Assembly: GCF_001665535.1 (NCBI RefSeq)
Contig: NZ_LZSQ01000105.1
Coordinates: 1 to 64,000, forward strand
DNA length: 64,000 nucleotides
Reading direction: 5' to 3'
From: Mycobacterium sp. 852002-51961_SCH5331710
GTDB lineage: Bacteria > Actinomycetota > Actinomycetes > Mycobacteriales > Mycobacteriaceae
The position numbers and the translations under genes were made by a program. Shown one piece after another: positions 19,040 to 29,044 of the stretch (positions are counted from its first letter, which is position 1; every line of letters begins with the position of its first letter). The notes under the pieces are model-generated. The model worked only from the letters and a program-made list of their open reading frames with translations. It was not told the origin of the DNA and did no database searches.

Positions 19040-19690
19040 GTGCCTGACGGAAGGGGGGCGCAGACTCTCGGGCTGCGCGAGCGCAAGAAGCTGCGCACGC
19101 GAGCGACTCTCATCGACGCCGCCGTGGAGCTGTGCAACAGCCAGGGGTTCGACAACACCACGGTGGACCAGATCGCCGCGGTGGCCGACGTCTCGTCCCG
19201 CACCTTCAGCCGGTACTTCCCGACCAAAGAGGCGATTGCGCTGGCGTTGGTCGACGAGATTCTCGACCGAACCGCCGTGGAGCTCGCCCGCCAGGGCGAC
19301 GAGGTCAACCACTACGAGGCGCTGCTGCGAGCCAACGTCGCGATGGCCGAGTCGGCCAAGCGGGCGGGGCCCGGCGGGCTGACTGCCGAGCGGCTGCTGT
19401 GCATCACCCGGATCATCGTGACGTCGTCGATCCTGCGCCAGGCCAGCGTGGAGTTTCGCGGCAACGCGATCGAGCGCGCGTTGGCCGCCCGACTGAGCGT
19501 CCCGCTCCACGACCAGAAGGTCAGGCTTACGGCCGCGGTGTGGGGTGCGGTGATCATGACGGCGCTGGGCAGTGTCGCGCAGGACAATCGAGACTGGTCG
19601 CAGGTCTCCGTCGACGACCTCATCGATCGGCTGAGAGCGGTATTCGATCAGTTCACCGACTTAGCGGGTAATCTGCATCAGCCCGTCTGA
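19040..19690 (+). CDS. TetR-family transcriptional regulator
   Basis: 216 residues. Residues ~12-60 are the TetR DNA-binding domain: RERKKLRTRATLIDAAVELC, then the helix-turn-helix TVDQIAAVADVSSRTFSRYFPTKE, with the usual YFPTKE end. The C-terminal ligand domain is alanine-rich and matches nothing I recognise; the family's ligand diversity prevents a guess. A GGAAGGGG stretch lies inside the first codons. It precedes gltA2 on the same strand by about 100 bp, so control of gltA2 or of itself (see the nearby inverted repeat) is possible but unproven. Confidence 0.88.
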   Translation: MPDGRGAQTLGLRERKKLRTRATLIDAAVELCNSQGFDNTTVDQIAAVADVSSRTFSRYFPTKEAIALALVDEILDRTAVELARQGDEVNHYEALLRANVAMAESAKRAGPGGLTAERLLCITRIIVTSSILRQASVEFRGNAIERALAARLSVPLHDQKVRLTAAVWGAVIMTALGSVAQDNRDWSQVSVDDLIDRLRAVFDQFTDLAGNLHQPV

Positions 19691-19786
19691 GCAACTGACG
19701 CCCCCGCTGGGGCGCGGCTGCCGGAATGGGACTACCTTTTGTAGGAGCAATGTTCGAATACTCCCAGCAGCGACGAAGGGAACCTC

Positions 19787-21094
<1,308 letters not shown>

Positions 21095-21104
21095 GCCCGT
21101 CGGC

Positions 21105-21127
21105 GAACGTGCGTTACCCGCACGTTC
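21105..21127 (+). terminator. Stem-loop after gltA2
   Basis: Perfect 9-bp stem GAACGTGCG / CGCACGTTC with a 5-base loop, starting 11 bases after the gltA2 stop. There is no U-tract, as is common for mycobacterial intrinsic terminators. Confidence 0.6.
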
Positions 21128-21200
21128 TCGGCTTCCAAAGCGTCCCGTAAACCCACACTCGGCGTCGCGTATCTCACTGCTGACCGCCCTTGCCACCCAA

Positions 21201-21222
21201 ACAGTTGTAGTTTCACAATTGT
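21201..21222. promoter_or_regulatory. Putative MarR operator upstream of the MFS-MarR pair
   Basis: ACAGTTGTAG-TT-TCACAATTGT is a 10-2-10 imperfect palindrome (7 of 10 arm positions match) ending four bases before the transporter start codon. Its size and AT-rich half-sites fit MarR-family operators. The likely binder is the MarR gene at the end of the same unit, giving drug-induced derepression (inference). Confidence 0.45.
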
Positions 21223-21225
21223 TGA

Positions 21226-22683
21226 GTGAATGAATCCGTCGTCCGGTCGTCCCCAGCTTCGCGTGGGCCCAGAGCCGCTCGGCGCAAGGCCATCATCTTG
21301 GTGACCTGCTGCCTGAGCCTGCTGATCGTGTCGATGGACGCGACGATCGTCAACGTCGCGATTCCGAACATCCGCGCCGACCTGCACGCCACCGGGTCGC
21401 AGCTGCAGTGGGTGATCGATATCTACACCCTGGTCTTGGCCTCGCTGCTGCTGTTGTCGGGTGCGACGGCCGACCGCTTCGGCCGCCGCGGCACATTTCA
21501 GATCGGGCTGACGGTGTTCGCCACCGCGTCCCTGCTGTGCAGCTTGGCGCCGAACATCGAGACGCTGATCGCCGCCCGCTTCCTACAGGCGATCGGCGGG
21601 TCGATGATGAACCCCGTCGCGATGTCGATCATCACGCAGGTGTTCACCGGTCGGGTGGAACGAGCGCGGGCCATCGGTATCTGGGGCGGGGTCGTAGGAA
21701 TCTCGATGGCGGCCGGCCCGATCGTCGGTGGTGCACTCATCGAGTGGATGAACTGGCGGGCAGTGTTCTGGATCAATCTGCCGATCTGCGCGCTGGCCAT
21801 TCTGCTGACGGTCATCTTCGTTCCGGCGTCGAAGTCGGCGACGATGCGCGACCTCGATCCGGTCGGGCAGGCGTTGGGGATGGCGTTCCTGTTCGGCCTC
21901 GTCTTCGTCCTCATCGAGGGCCCCGGATTGGGCTGGGGTGACGTTCGAACCGTCGCAGTCGCGGTGGCCGCGGTGGTGGCGTTCGTAAGCTTCTTGGGTT
22001 TCGAGGCACGCAGGCGAGACCCGTTCATCGATCTGAGGTTCTTCCGGAGCATCCCGTTCGCGTCGGCGACGATGATCGCGGTGTGCGCGTTCGCGTCATG
22101 GGGTGCGTTCCTGTTCATGATGTCGCTGTACCTACAGGACGAGCGTGGCTTCTCGGCGTTCCACACGGGGTTGATCTATCTGCCGATAGCGGTTGGGGCG
22201 CTGGTGTTCTCGCCGTTGTCGGGCCGGATGGTCGGGCGGTTCGGGGCGAGGCCGTCGCTGTTGATTGCGGGCACACTCATCACCGCGGCGACGGTGATGC
22301 TCGCCCAGCTGTCGTCGACGACGCCGGTCTGGGAACTGCTGGTGATCTTCGCGGTCTTCGGTATCGGATTCTCGATGGTCAATGCGCCGGTGACCAATGC
22401 GGCGGTCAGCGGTATGCCGACCGATCGTGCGGGGGCGGCCTCGGCGATCGCGTCGACCAGCAGACAGGTCGGCGTGAGTATTGGTGTGGCGCTGTGTGGT
22501 TCGGTTGCGGGCGGTGCGCTGGTGGCGATGGGGCCGGACTTTGCTACGGCTACCCGGCCGCTGTGGCTGATCTGCGCGGTGCTGGGTGTGGCGATCATCG
22601 TTCTCGGCTGGTATTCGACGTCGAGCAGGGCGTTGCGGTCGGCCGATCGCCTGGAACCGCTGGTGGCGGCCGATGTCCGGTAA
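21226..22683 (+). CDS. DHA2-family (14-TM) MFS drug exporter
   Basis: 485 residues with about 14 hydrophobic segments. Family signatures are the DHA2 motif D1 at the first segment (LLIVSMDATIVNVAIPNI), motif A (SGATADRFGRRGTFQIG), and motif C in segment 5 (GIWGGVVGISMAAGPIVGGA), which marks proton/drug antiporters such as EmrB/QacA. Start GTG 21226 follows a palindromic operator candidate directly, so the leader is very short. It overlaps the MarR gene downstream by 11 bases, which fits a repressor-controlled efflux unit. Substrate unknown. Confidence 0.9.
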   Translation: MNESVVRSSPASRGPRAARRKAIILVTCCLSLLIVSMDATIVNVAIPNIRADLHATGSQLQWVIDIYTLVLASLLLLSGATADRFGRRGTFQIGLTVFATASLLCSLAPNIETLIAARFLQAIGGSMMNPVAMSIITQVFTGRVERARAIGIWGGVVGISMAAGPIVGGALIEWMNWRAVFWINLPICALAILLTVIFVPASKSATMRDLDPVGQALGMAFLFGLVFVLIEGPGLGWGDVRTVAVAVAAVVAFVSFLGFEARRRDPFIDLRFFRSIPFASATMIAVCAFASWGAFLFMMSLYLQDERGFSAFHTGLIYLPIAVGALVFSPLSGRMVGRFGARPSLLIAGTLITAATVMLAQLSSTTPVWELLVIFAVFGIGFSMVNAPVTNAAVSGMPTDRAGAASAIASTSRQVGVSIGVALCGSVAGGALVAMGPDFATATRPLWLICAVLGVAIIVLGWYSTSSRALRSADRLEPLVAADVR

Positions 22684-23092
22684 GCAAGTGGCCGACGGGG
22701 CTTGGCGCGCGATGGCGGCGTTCGTCATCGAGAACCACGACAGTTGGAAGAGGGCGGTCGTCGAACAGTCCGGGTTGCCGTTCAGCAGGGTGCGAATCCT
22801 GCGACGGTTGAGCCGACGACCGATGACGGTCAAGGAGTTGGCGCACGCGGCGACCATCGACGCGCCGGCGGCGACCGTCGCGGTCAACGACCTGGAAGCG
22901 CGCGGGTTGGTGGTGCGCAAGGTCGATCCGGAAAACCGTCGATGCAAACGGGTTTCGCTCACCGACGCGGGGCGTGCCATGGTCAGTAAGATCGACGCGA
23001 TCGACGACCCGGCGCCTGAGGTCATGACTGCGTTGGATGAGCACGACCTCGAGACGCTACGGCGCATCCTCGCCAAGCTGACGTCGTCTTAA
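22673..23092 (+). CDS. MarR-family regulator
   Basis: 139 residues with a winged helix: KRAVVEQSGLPFSRVRILRR, SRRPMTVKELAHAATIDAPA, the recognition part TVAVNDLEARGLVVRKVDPENRRC, and KRVSLTDAGRAMV in the wing and dimer helix. ATG 22673 lies inside the end of the transporter gene; GTG 22688 is a second possible start. Its stop overlaps the convergent oxidoreductase stop within TTAA. It most likely represses the transporter. Confidence 0.85.
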   Translation: MSGKQVADGAWRAMAAFVIENHDSWKRAVVEQSGLPFSRVRILRRLSRRPMTVKELAHAATIDAPAATVAVNDLEARGLVVRKVDPENRRCKRVSLTDAGRAMVSKIDAIDDPAPEVMTALDEHDLETLRRILAKLTSS

Positions 23093-24717
23093 CCCTCCAG
23101 CACCGCCATCGCCGCGTTGTGGCCGCCGATCCCGGAGACGCCGCCGCCTCGACGCGAACCGGAGCCGCACAGCAGGATTCGTTCGTGCGCAGTGGCCACA
23201 CCCCAGCGTTGAGCGGGAGTATCGAGTGGCTCGTCGTCCTCGGCGAACGGCCACGCCAGCCCACCGTGGAAGATGTGCCCGCCCGACATGCCCAATGAGT
23301 TTTCGAGATCGACGGTCGTCTTCGTCTCGATGCACAGCCGTCCCGCCGAATCTTCCATCACCACGTCGTGAATGGGTTCGGCCAGAACGGAGTTCAGCGA
23401 GTTGAGCACCGCTGAGGTCAACGAGTCGCGCATCCGGTCGGGGTCACCCGTCGATACCAGTTGGTGGGGAGTGTGCAGGCCGAAGACCGTCAACGTCTGC
23501 GCCCCGGCGGCGCGGAGTTCGTCCGAGAGGATCGACGGGTCGGTGAGCGAGTGGCAGTAGATCTCGCACGGCAGCGGGTCCGGCATCACTCCGTGATCCG
23601 CTCGTGCGTACGCCTCGTCCAGCTGGCTGTACGTCTCGTTGATGTGAAACGTACCGCCGAATGCCTGCTCGGGTGTCACGGCGTCGTCGCGCAAGCGTGG
23701 TAGCCGCCGCAGCATCAGGTTCACCTTGACCTGTGCTCCCGGCGTCGACTCCGGCGGTTGCTCACCCATCAAGCCCGCCAGCACAGTCGGTGTGACATTG
23801 GCCAGGACGACGTCGCCGTGGACGGTCTGCTCGGCGCCGTCGCAGTTGAACCGCACCTCGCCCGTCGGGTCGATCGCGTAAACATCGGCACCGCACGTGA
23901 TTTCGGTACCGAAGCCGGTCGCGGCCGCCGCCAGGGCACCGCTGACGGCGCCCATTCCTCCGATCGGCACGTCCCAGTCGCCGGTCCCGTTGCCCAGCAG
24001 GTGGTAGAGAAAACAGACGTTCTGAATCAGCGACGGGTCGTCGAGACGGGCGAACGTCCCGATCAAGGCGTCAGTAGCCATCACACCACGCACGACATCG
24101 CTGTCGACGGCCGAGGTGATCGCGCGCCCTATCGGTTCGTCGATCATCATTCGCCACGCGGCCTCATCGCCGACGAGACGACGAGACTGCGTACGCGTCT
24201 GAAGCGGCTCCAGCAGCGTCGGCCACAACTTCTCGACGAGGCCACCACATCGTTGGTAGAAGCCGGCGAACCGCGCCTCGTCGTCAGCCGCGCCGATGGC
24301 GTCGAACGTCGACGTCGGCCCGATCAGCAATCCCGTGCGGCCGCCGGTCGCGGGGTCGGGCGTGTACGACGAGTAGCGGCGCCGAAGCAACCGCACCCGC
24401 GCGCCGAGGTCGTCGACGATGCGCCGCGGAAGCAGGCTGACGAGATAGGAGTAGCGAGAGAGCCGCGCGTCGACTCCCTCGAAGGCGTGCGCAGATACGG
24501 CCGCCCCGCCCACGTGGTCCAGGCGCTCCAGCACCCGCACTCGGCGACCAGCCTTGGCGAGATAGGCCGCCGCGACGAGGCCGTTGTGCCCACCGCCGAC
24601 GACGACGGCGTCGTATGTCGCCGCCGAAGCGGCTCCGGCGTCGTATGTCGCCGCCGAAGCGGCTCCGGCGTCGTATGTCGCCGCCGAAGCGGCTCCGGTG
24701 TCGTAACCGGAACTCAG
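23089..24717 (-). CDS. Phytoene-dehydrogenase-like FAD oxidoreductase (Rv0897c family)
   Basis: About 542 residues if translation starts at CTG 24715-24717. The FAD-binding site is intact: TYDAVVVGGGHNGLVAAAYL then VRVLERLDHVGGAAVSAHAF; the C-terminus has HIFHGGLAWPFAED and the closing FAD motif LCGSGSRRGGGVSGIGGHNA. The family includes carotenoid desaturases and poorly known oxidoreductases. The N-terminus is odd. Three 30-bp tandem copies encode repeated (A)SAATYDAGA units before the glycine-rich motif, and no ATG, GTG or TTG is in frame between an upstream stop (near 24770) and that motif. The only near-start codon is CTG, overlapping the DUF2630 stop (CTGA) with GAGGG nine bases before it. 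A shorter frame from GTG near 24540 would lose the FAD site. Confidence 0.8.
   Translation of the reverse strand: MSSGYDTGAASAATYDAGAASAATYDAGAASAATYDAVVVGGGHNGLVAAAYLAKAGRRVRVLERLDHVGGAAVSAHAFEGVDARLSRYSYLVSLLPRRIVDDLGARVRLLRRRYSSYTPDPATGGRTGLLIGPTSTFDAIGAADDEARFAGFYQRCGGLVEKLWPTLLEPLQTRTQSRRLVGDEAAWRMMIDEPIGRAITSAVDSDVVRGVMATDALIGTFARLDDPSLIQNVCFLYHLLGNGTGDWDVPIGGMGAVSGALAAAATGFGTEITCGADVYAIDPTGEVRFNCDGAEQTVHGDVVLANVTPTVLAGLMGEQPPESTPGAQVKVNLMLRRLPRLRDDAVTPEQAFGGTFHINETYSQLDEAYARADHGVMPDPLPCEIYCHSLTDPSILSDELRAAGAQTLTVFGLHTPHQLVSTGDPDRMRDSLTSAVLNSLNSVLAEPIHDVVMEDSAGRLCIETKTTVDLENSLGMSGGHIFHGGLAWPFAEDDEPLDTPAQRWGVATAHERILLCGSGSRRGGGVSGIGGHNAAMAVLEG
24611..24700. repeat. Three tandem 30-bp repeats inside a coding start
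   Basis: TCGTATGTCGCCGCCGAAGC-GGCTCCGGCG occurs at 24611-24640, 24641-24670 and 24671-24700; the third copy differs by one base (GGTG). The period is a multiple of three, so it adds ten-residue units in frame to the oxidoreductase on the minus strand. Copy number may vary between strains. Confidence 0.95.
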
Positions 24718-24962
24718 TTGAGGTAGCCCTCGACCTCGTCGGGCGGACGCACCTCTGCTTCTCGCGGATCACCGCCCGTCTCCCGCTTGGCCCGGCGCTG
24801 CCGCAGCAGATCCCAGCACTGATCGAGCTGCACCTCGACGGCTTTGAGCCGTTTGTGCTCCTCGGACTCGTCGATCTCGCGGTTCTGAAGCTTCGCCCGG
24901 AGTTCCTGCTCCTCGGCGACCAGCTTGTTGACCTGGTTGAGAATGTCTTGGTCTTTGGTCAC
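24714..24962 (-). CDS. DUF2630 small coiled-coil protein (Rv0898c family)
   Basis: 82 residues, strongly charged and helical: MTKDQDILNQVNKLVAEEQE, then a heptad-like stretch through ELRAKLQNREIDESEEHKRL and LDQCWDLLRQRRAKRETG, ending PPDEVEGYLN. This is the DUF2630 family pattern. Function unknown. Its stop overlaps the presumed CTG start of the oxidoreductase, so the two are probably coupled. It is divergent from the FKBP gene across 30 bp. Confidence 0.82.
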   Translation of the reverse strand: MTKDQDILNQVNKLVAEEQELRAKLQNREIDESEEHKRLKAVEVQLDQCWDLLRQRRAKRETGGDPREAEVRPPDEVEGYLN

Positions 24963-24992
24963 CGCACCAGTCTGCCCGACTACCGTGAGTGC

Positions 24993-25367
24993 GTGACTTC
25001 AAGTTCAGGGCAGAAACCCGAAATCGAATTCCCCGACGGCCCTCCGCCCAGCGAGTTGGTGATCACCGATCTGGTCGTCGGTGACGGCGCCGAGGCGGTG
25101 CCCGGCGCCAACGTCGAGGTGCACTACGTCGGTGTGGAGTACGACACCGGCGAGGAGTTCGACAGTTCTTGGAACCGGGGCGAGTCGATCGAGTTTCCGC
25201 TGCGCGGCCTCATCCAGGGCTGGCAGGACGGCATCCCGGGGATGAAGGTCGGCGGGCGGCGACAGCTCGTCATCCCGCCGGAGCAGGCCTACGGACCTGC
25301 GGGTGGCGGACACCGGCTGTCGGGCAAGACGCTGATATTTGTCATCGACCTGTTGGCCACGCGCTAG
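24993..25367 (+). CDS. FKBP-type peptidyl-prolyl cis-trans isomerase
   Basis: 124 residues: one FKBP domain with GANVEVHYVGVEYDTGEEFD, SSWNRGESIEFPLRGLIQGW, DGIPGMKVGGRRQLVIPPEQ, AYGPAGGGHRLSGKTLIFVI. The conserved aromatic and acidic pocket residues (Y, F, D, W, Y) are in place. It speeds proline isomerization in protein folding. There is no signal peptide, so it acts in the cytoplasm. GTG 24993. It ends one base before the convergent prrB. Confidence 0.93.
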   Translation: MTSSSGQKPEIEFPDGPPPSELVITDLVVGDGAEAVPGANVEVHYVGVEYDTGEEFDSSWNRGESIEFPLRGLIQGWQDGIPGMKVGGRRQLVIPPEQAYGPAGGGHRLSGKTLIFVIDLLATR

Positions 25368-25368
25368 C

Positions 25369-26712
25369 TCACTGATGGCCGGGTAGCCGCAGCAGCAGGC
25401 GGGCGCCGCCGAGCGGACTCTCCTCCAAAGAGGCTGTGCCGCCGTGTAATTCGGCCTGCTGCGCGACCAACGCGAGGCCAAGGCCCGAACCCGACACCGA
25501 CGCCGTCGATCCGCGGGAGAACCGCTCGAACACGATCGAGCGCTCCTCTTCGGGGATGCCGACACCGTCGTCGTCAATCGCGATCTCCACGCCCTCCCGT
25601 GAACTGACCGCCGATAGCTGCACCCGGGTCGCACCGCCGTGTTTCACGGCGTTGGCGATGGCATTATCGACCGCCAACCGCAACCCTGCGGGCAGGCCCA
25701 CGATGATGATCGTCGGCGCGGGAACCAGCGACACCTCGAGATCCGGGTAGACCCGCATCGCATCGTGGGCGGCGCGGTCGAGCAGTTCGGTGATGTCGAC
25801 GGGCACATGGTCGTCGGCGGTCGACAGCTCGCCCTGCGCGAGGCGCTCCAGCGCACCGAGCGTGGCCTCGATGCGCGATTGCGTCCGGATCACGTCGTTG
25901 ACCACCTCTTTGCGCTGGTCCTCGGGTAGGTCGAGGGTAGACAGGACCTCGAGGTTGGTCCGCATCGCGGTCAGTGGCGTGCGCAGTTCGTGGGCGGACA
26001 CCGACGCGAAGTCGCGCGCCGACGCCAGCGCGGCCTTGGTCCGGTCCTGTTCTTTCCAGACGCGTTCGACTAGGCCCTTGACCGCCTCGGCGATCTCGAC
26101 GGCCTCGGTCGCGCCGCGCACCTCGACGTCGGGGTCCTCGTCGCCGGCGTCGATCTGACGGGTCTGCCGCGCGAGGCTTTTCAGCGGGCGCACCGCGAAT
26201 GCGGCCAGCACCCAGCCGAACACCGACGCCGCGCCGACGGCAAAAACGCAGATGATGATCACCCGGCGGTGCAAGTTGTTGGTGTCGGCGACGGTGGCGT
26301 CGTAGGTGGCGCCGACGGCGACAGACATCGGGCCGGGGTAGTAGGGGATGTCGACGGTGCGGACGCGGTAGCGCACGCCGTCGACGTAGGTGTCGGCGTA
26401 GCCGGGGGGCAGCTGCGGGAGAACGACGTCGGAGTTGGACGTCACCTCGGTCCCGCGGTGGACGGTGATGACGGCGTCCTGATTGGTGGGGGATTTCGGG
26501 ATCTCGTCCAGCCCGCGGGGGAGGAACGGGATCGCGAAGCCGGCGGCCTCGTCGAGTCGTCGGTCGAGGCGCTCCTTGCGGTCGTTGGTGATGCCGACCC
26601 AGACCACCGTTCCCACAATGACGACGACGATCGCGGCGCCGATCGCGGTGGCCAGTGCGACGCGGGTGCGCAGCGAGGGAGTTCGGCGGAAGATCCGCGA
26701 CAGCAAGTTCAT
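25369..26712 (-). CDS. prrB: Sensor histidine kinase PrrB
   Basis: 447 residues: N-terminal membrane segment (about 20-42), an extracytoplasmic domain, a second membrane segment (about 150-175), a HAMP domain, then the kinase. The phosphate-accepting His is in FASVSAHELRTPLTAM (His241). ATP-binding motifs are NAIANAVKHG (N box), AIDDDGVGIPEEE (G1) and GSGLGLALVAQQAELHG (G2). PrrAB is the essential mycobacterial two-component system (Rv0903c/Rv0902c), linked to nitrogen and respiratory control. prrB starts four bases after the prrA stop, one operon. Confidence 0.95.
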   Translation of the reverse strand: MNLLSRIFRRTPSLRTRVALATAIGAAIVVVIVGTVVWVGITNDRKERLDRRLDEAAGFAIPFLPRGLDEIPKSPTNQDAVITVHRGTEVTSNSDVVLPQLPPGYADTYVDGVRYRVRTVDIPYYPGPMSVAVGATYDATVADTNNLHRRVIIICVFAVGAASVFGWVLAAFAVRPLKSLARQTRQIDAGDEDPDVEVRGATEAVEIAEAVKGLVERVWKEQDRTKAALASARDFASVSAHELRTPLTAMRTNLEVLSTLDLPEDQRKEVVNDVIRTQSRIEATLGALERLAQGELSTADDHVPVDITELLDRAAHDAMRVYPDLEVSLVPAPTIIIVGLPAGLRLAVDNAIANAVKHGGATRVQLSAVSSREGVEIAIDDDGVGIPEEERSIVFERFSRGSTASVSGSGLGLALVAQQAELHGGTASLEESPLGGARLLLRLPGHQ

Positions 26713-26716
26713 CGGC

Positions 26717-27430
26717 TCATTGGGTTCGGAGCACGAACCCGACCCCGCGGACGGTATGCAGGAGTCGGGGGGCGCCGCCGGCTTCGAGCTTGCGGCGCAG
26801 GTAGCCGATGAAGACGTCGACGACGTTGGTGTCGGCGGCGAAGTCGTAGCCCCAGACGAGTTCGAGCAGCTGTGCGCGGGAGAGCACGGCCGTCTTGTGC
26901 TCGGCCAGCACCGCGAGCAGGTCGAATTCGCGTTTGGTCAGGTCGACGTCGACGCCGTTGACGCGGGCGCGACGGCCGGGGATGTCCACTTCGAGCGGGC
27001 CGACCTGGATGGTCTCGGAGGAGAAGGTTGCGGTCGAGCCGCGCCGACGCAGCAGGGCCTTCACGCGGGCCACCAGTTCGGCGAGCACGAAGGGTTTGAC
27101 CAGGTAGTCGTCGGCGCCGGCCTCGAGTCCGGCGACGCGGTCGTCGACGGAACTGCGTGCGGACAGCACGCAGACCGGCACGTCGTTGTCCATCGCGCGT
27201 AGAGCGGTGACCACGCTGACGCCGTCGAGGACGGGCATGTTGATGTCGAGGACGATCGCGTCCGGTCGGGTCTCGGTAGCGCTGCGCAGCGCCTCGGCCC
27301 CGTCCACCGCGGTGGCCACGTCGAACCCGGAAAGCCGCAGGCCGCGCTCGAGCGAGGCCAGCACGTCGGGGTCGTCGTCGACCACGAGAACCCGGGGTGA
27401 GGCTCCGCCACTATCTGTACCACTGGCCAT
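26717..27430 (-). CDS. prrA: Response regulator PrrA
   Basis: 237 residues from ATG 27428-27430. The receiver domain has the acidic pocket (VLVVDDDPD), phosphate-accepting Asp62 in [12 protein letters not shown] and the conserved Lys in [12 protein letters not shown]. The C-terminal OmpR/PhoB winged helix has [40 protein letters not shown] and [20 protein letters not shown]. It is near-identical in pattern to Rv0903c. The ~200 bp before it, up to the DUF4097 gene, hold its presumed promoter and nothing I can name. Confidence 0.95.
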   Translation of the reverse strand: MASGTDSGGASPRVLVVDDDPDVLASLERGLRLSGFDVATAVDGAEALRSATETRPDAIVLDINMPVLDGVSVVTALRAMDNDVPVCVLSARSSVDDRVAGLEAGADDYLVKPFVLAELVARVKALLRRRGSTATFSSETIQVGPLEVDIPGRRARVNGVDVDLTKREFDLLAVLAEHKTAVLSRAQLLELVWGYDFAADTNVVDVFIGYLRRKLEAGGAPRLLHTVRGVGFVLRTQ

Positions 27431-27632
27431 ATAGCCAATCTTGCCTGATTGATGGTCTCGATTGCGGGAGGCCGTGCCCCTGCGCGCAGGGGCCGCACTG
27501 TGCTCCCCGAATGACGGGACGTAGGTTGCCGCGGGCTCGTTGATCGATACCGTTTGCTGGGTTCGAGCAGATCTTTGCCGGCGCTCGTATCCTCGCTTAT
27601 TGCACGCGCTCACGGCATGTTGAACCGAGCCG

Positions 27633-28541
27633 TTACCGCGCTTCGGAGACGTCGACGTTTCCGCTTCTCGAGCGAGCAACCACTGTGGGCGCGCTCCGAT
27701 CGGTGCTCTTCGACACGGTCACCGTCGTTGATCGGGCGGGATCCTCGGATCCGGCGTTCACTCGGTACGCGTCGGATGCGGGCAACCTGACAGTGACATT
27801 GCCACCCGCGATCGCTTCGGTGTTGCGAGGCGCCGAGCGGAATTCCACCCAGATGTCGCCGAACTCGCTCGTCGCCTCGAACCCCTCGCTCACTGCGATT
27901 CCGGTGCTGGTCCTGATGTATCCATGTCGGTTGGAAACACGGACCGAACGGGCCGAACCCCCGAGCGTCAGGGACGCGTCATCGGACTTCACCACCAGCT
28001 CGTCGAGGTCCGCATCAGAGATCAAAGGTCCGGTCCGGTGGTTGACCGTGAGGCGTAGCTTGCGTGCCACATCCGGCGGGAGGACGACACTGACTGAGGT
28101 GCCGATGAGCGAAGCGAACCCTGAAGTACTGTCGCCCAGCGTAACTCGGCTAGCGGTACCCTCGGAGTGCACTGCAAGCTGTGTATCGTCAGTCCGCGTC
28201 ACCAGGCGCAGTGCCACGCGCGGCTGCTTTGCATCGGCGTCGGCGATGATCCGCACCGGTACCGGGACGCCGCCGGTGTCGACGGTCAGCGATCGCATGC
28301 CGGCCGGGAGTTCCTGCGTATCGGTGACGACTCGACTCGTCGCCACGGCGAACGAAACCGCACCGAGACCGCCGACCGCGACGAGGACCACCAACGCACC
28401 GATGACGATCACGACGGAACGCATCGCGCCTCGGGCGGCGGGAGCGATTGCAGGCGGCGGAGAGGCCGGCCAGGGGGTGGGTGGCCGTTCCGTCTCGCGT
28501 AGATGGTGCTCTGGCTCAGGACTGACGCCGAATCCGCTCAC
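27633..28541 (-). CDS. DUF4097-like single-pass membrane protein
   Basis: 302 residues from GTG 28539-28541. A Pro-rich cytoplasmic start ([17 protein letters not shown]) is followed by one transmembrane segment (about residues 40-65: [20 protein letters not shown]). The rest is a beta-strand-rich external domain with repeated G/S-V-x-V patterns ([58 protein letters not shown]). That pattern is typical of DUF4097/DUF4098 beta-helix-like proteins, which often accompany two-component or anti-sigma systems. It overlaps the upstream DUF6197 gene (GTGA) and is the last gene of the kinase-regulator unit. Confidence 0.72.
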   Translation of the reverse strand: MSGFGVSPEPEHHLRETERPPTPWPASPPPAIAPAARGAMRSVVIVIGALVVLVAVGGLGAVSFAVATSRVVTDTQELPAGMRSLTVDTGGVPVPVRIIADADAKQPRVALRLVTRTDDTQLAVHSEGTASRVTLGDSTSGFASLIGTSVSVVLPPDVARKLRLTVNHRTGPLISDADLDELVVKSDDASLTLGGSARSVRVSNRHGYIRTSTGIAVSEGFEATSEFGDIWVEFRSAPRNTEAIAGGNVTVRLPASDAYRVNAGSEDPARSTTVTVSKSTDRSAPTVVARSRSGNVDVSEAR

Positions 28542-29023
28542 AACTGCGGCTGCTCCTCCGCTTCGAGGTGGGCGGCGGCCCGCTTGAGGGCCAGGACCGC
28601 GTCGGCCCTCGTGGTGTGCGGATCGTCGTTGTAAGCCTGCAGGCTCGGCCATGCCACCACGGCCGCCGAGTTGGCCGAACGCAAGACGAGATTCTCCAAC
28701 CGCTCAACCTGGTCAAGTGCGGCGTACGGGTTTGCGACGTCCCAGTAGCCGGCCGCAGCGCGTAAAGCGCCTCCGAGGCAGTAGCTACACGGGGTCGCCC
28801 CCGATTCCGTGCGTACGGTATAGCCGCCCCCGCCGACGTGCGGGGTATGCACCCGAACCCATTCGCCCGGCATATCGGCGCTGGGGTGCACCTCCCGGCC
28901 GTCTGCATCGCGGCAGTAGGTGCCCTGGGTCCATCCGCCTTCCATCTCGATGAGCGTAAGCGCGTGCTGAATCACCTGAAGGTCGTGCCTATTCCTGTGA
29001 GCGAGGCGGGAGTTTGTGGTCAT
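28538..29023 (-). CDS. DUF6197-like protein
   Basis: 161 residues: HDLQVIQHALTLIEMEGGWT at the start, a central insert, then a Cys-bearing block (ATPCSYCLGGALRAAAGYWD) and a long helical end (ADAVLALKRAAAHLEAEEQ). The order helix, CSxxGAL-like Cys block, NDDPHTTRADAVLALKRAA fits the actinobacterial DUF6197 family, known only as a domain of unknown function. It sits between the response regulator (21 bases upstream) and the DUF4097 gene, with which it overlaps. Confidence 0.6.
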   Translation of the reverse strand: MTTNSRLAHRNRHDLQVIQHALTLIEMEGGWTQGTYCRDADGREVHPSADMPGEWVRVHTPHVGGGGYTVRTESGATPCSYCLGGALRAAAGYWDVANPYAALDQVERLENLVLRSANSAAVVAWPSLQAYNDDPHTTRADAVLALKRAAAHLEAEEQPQL

Positions 29024-29044
29024 GATGTATGTCCCTTCTTCTCA

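Noticed and set aside
24611..24700. CRISPR-like array
   Set aside because: The three units are directly adjacent with no spacers, so this is a tandem repeat within a coding start.
24284..24772. Minus-strand frame of 162 residues across the 30-bp repeats
   Set aside because: It reads the repeats in a different frame (RSRFGGDIRR units) and loses the FAD motif; nothing else in it looks like a protein.
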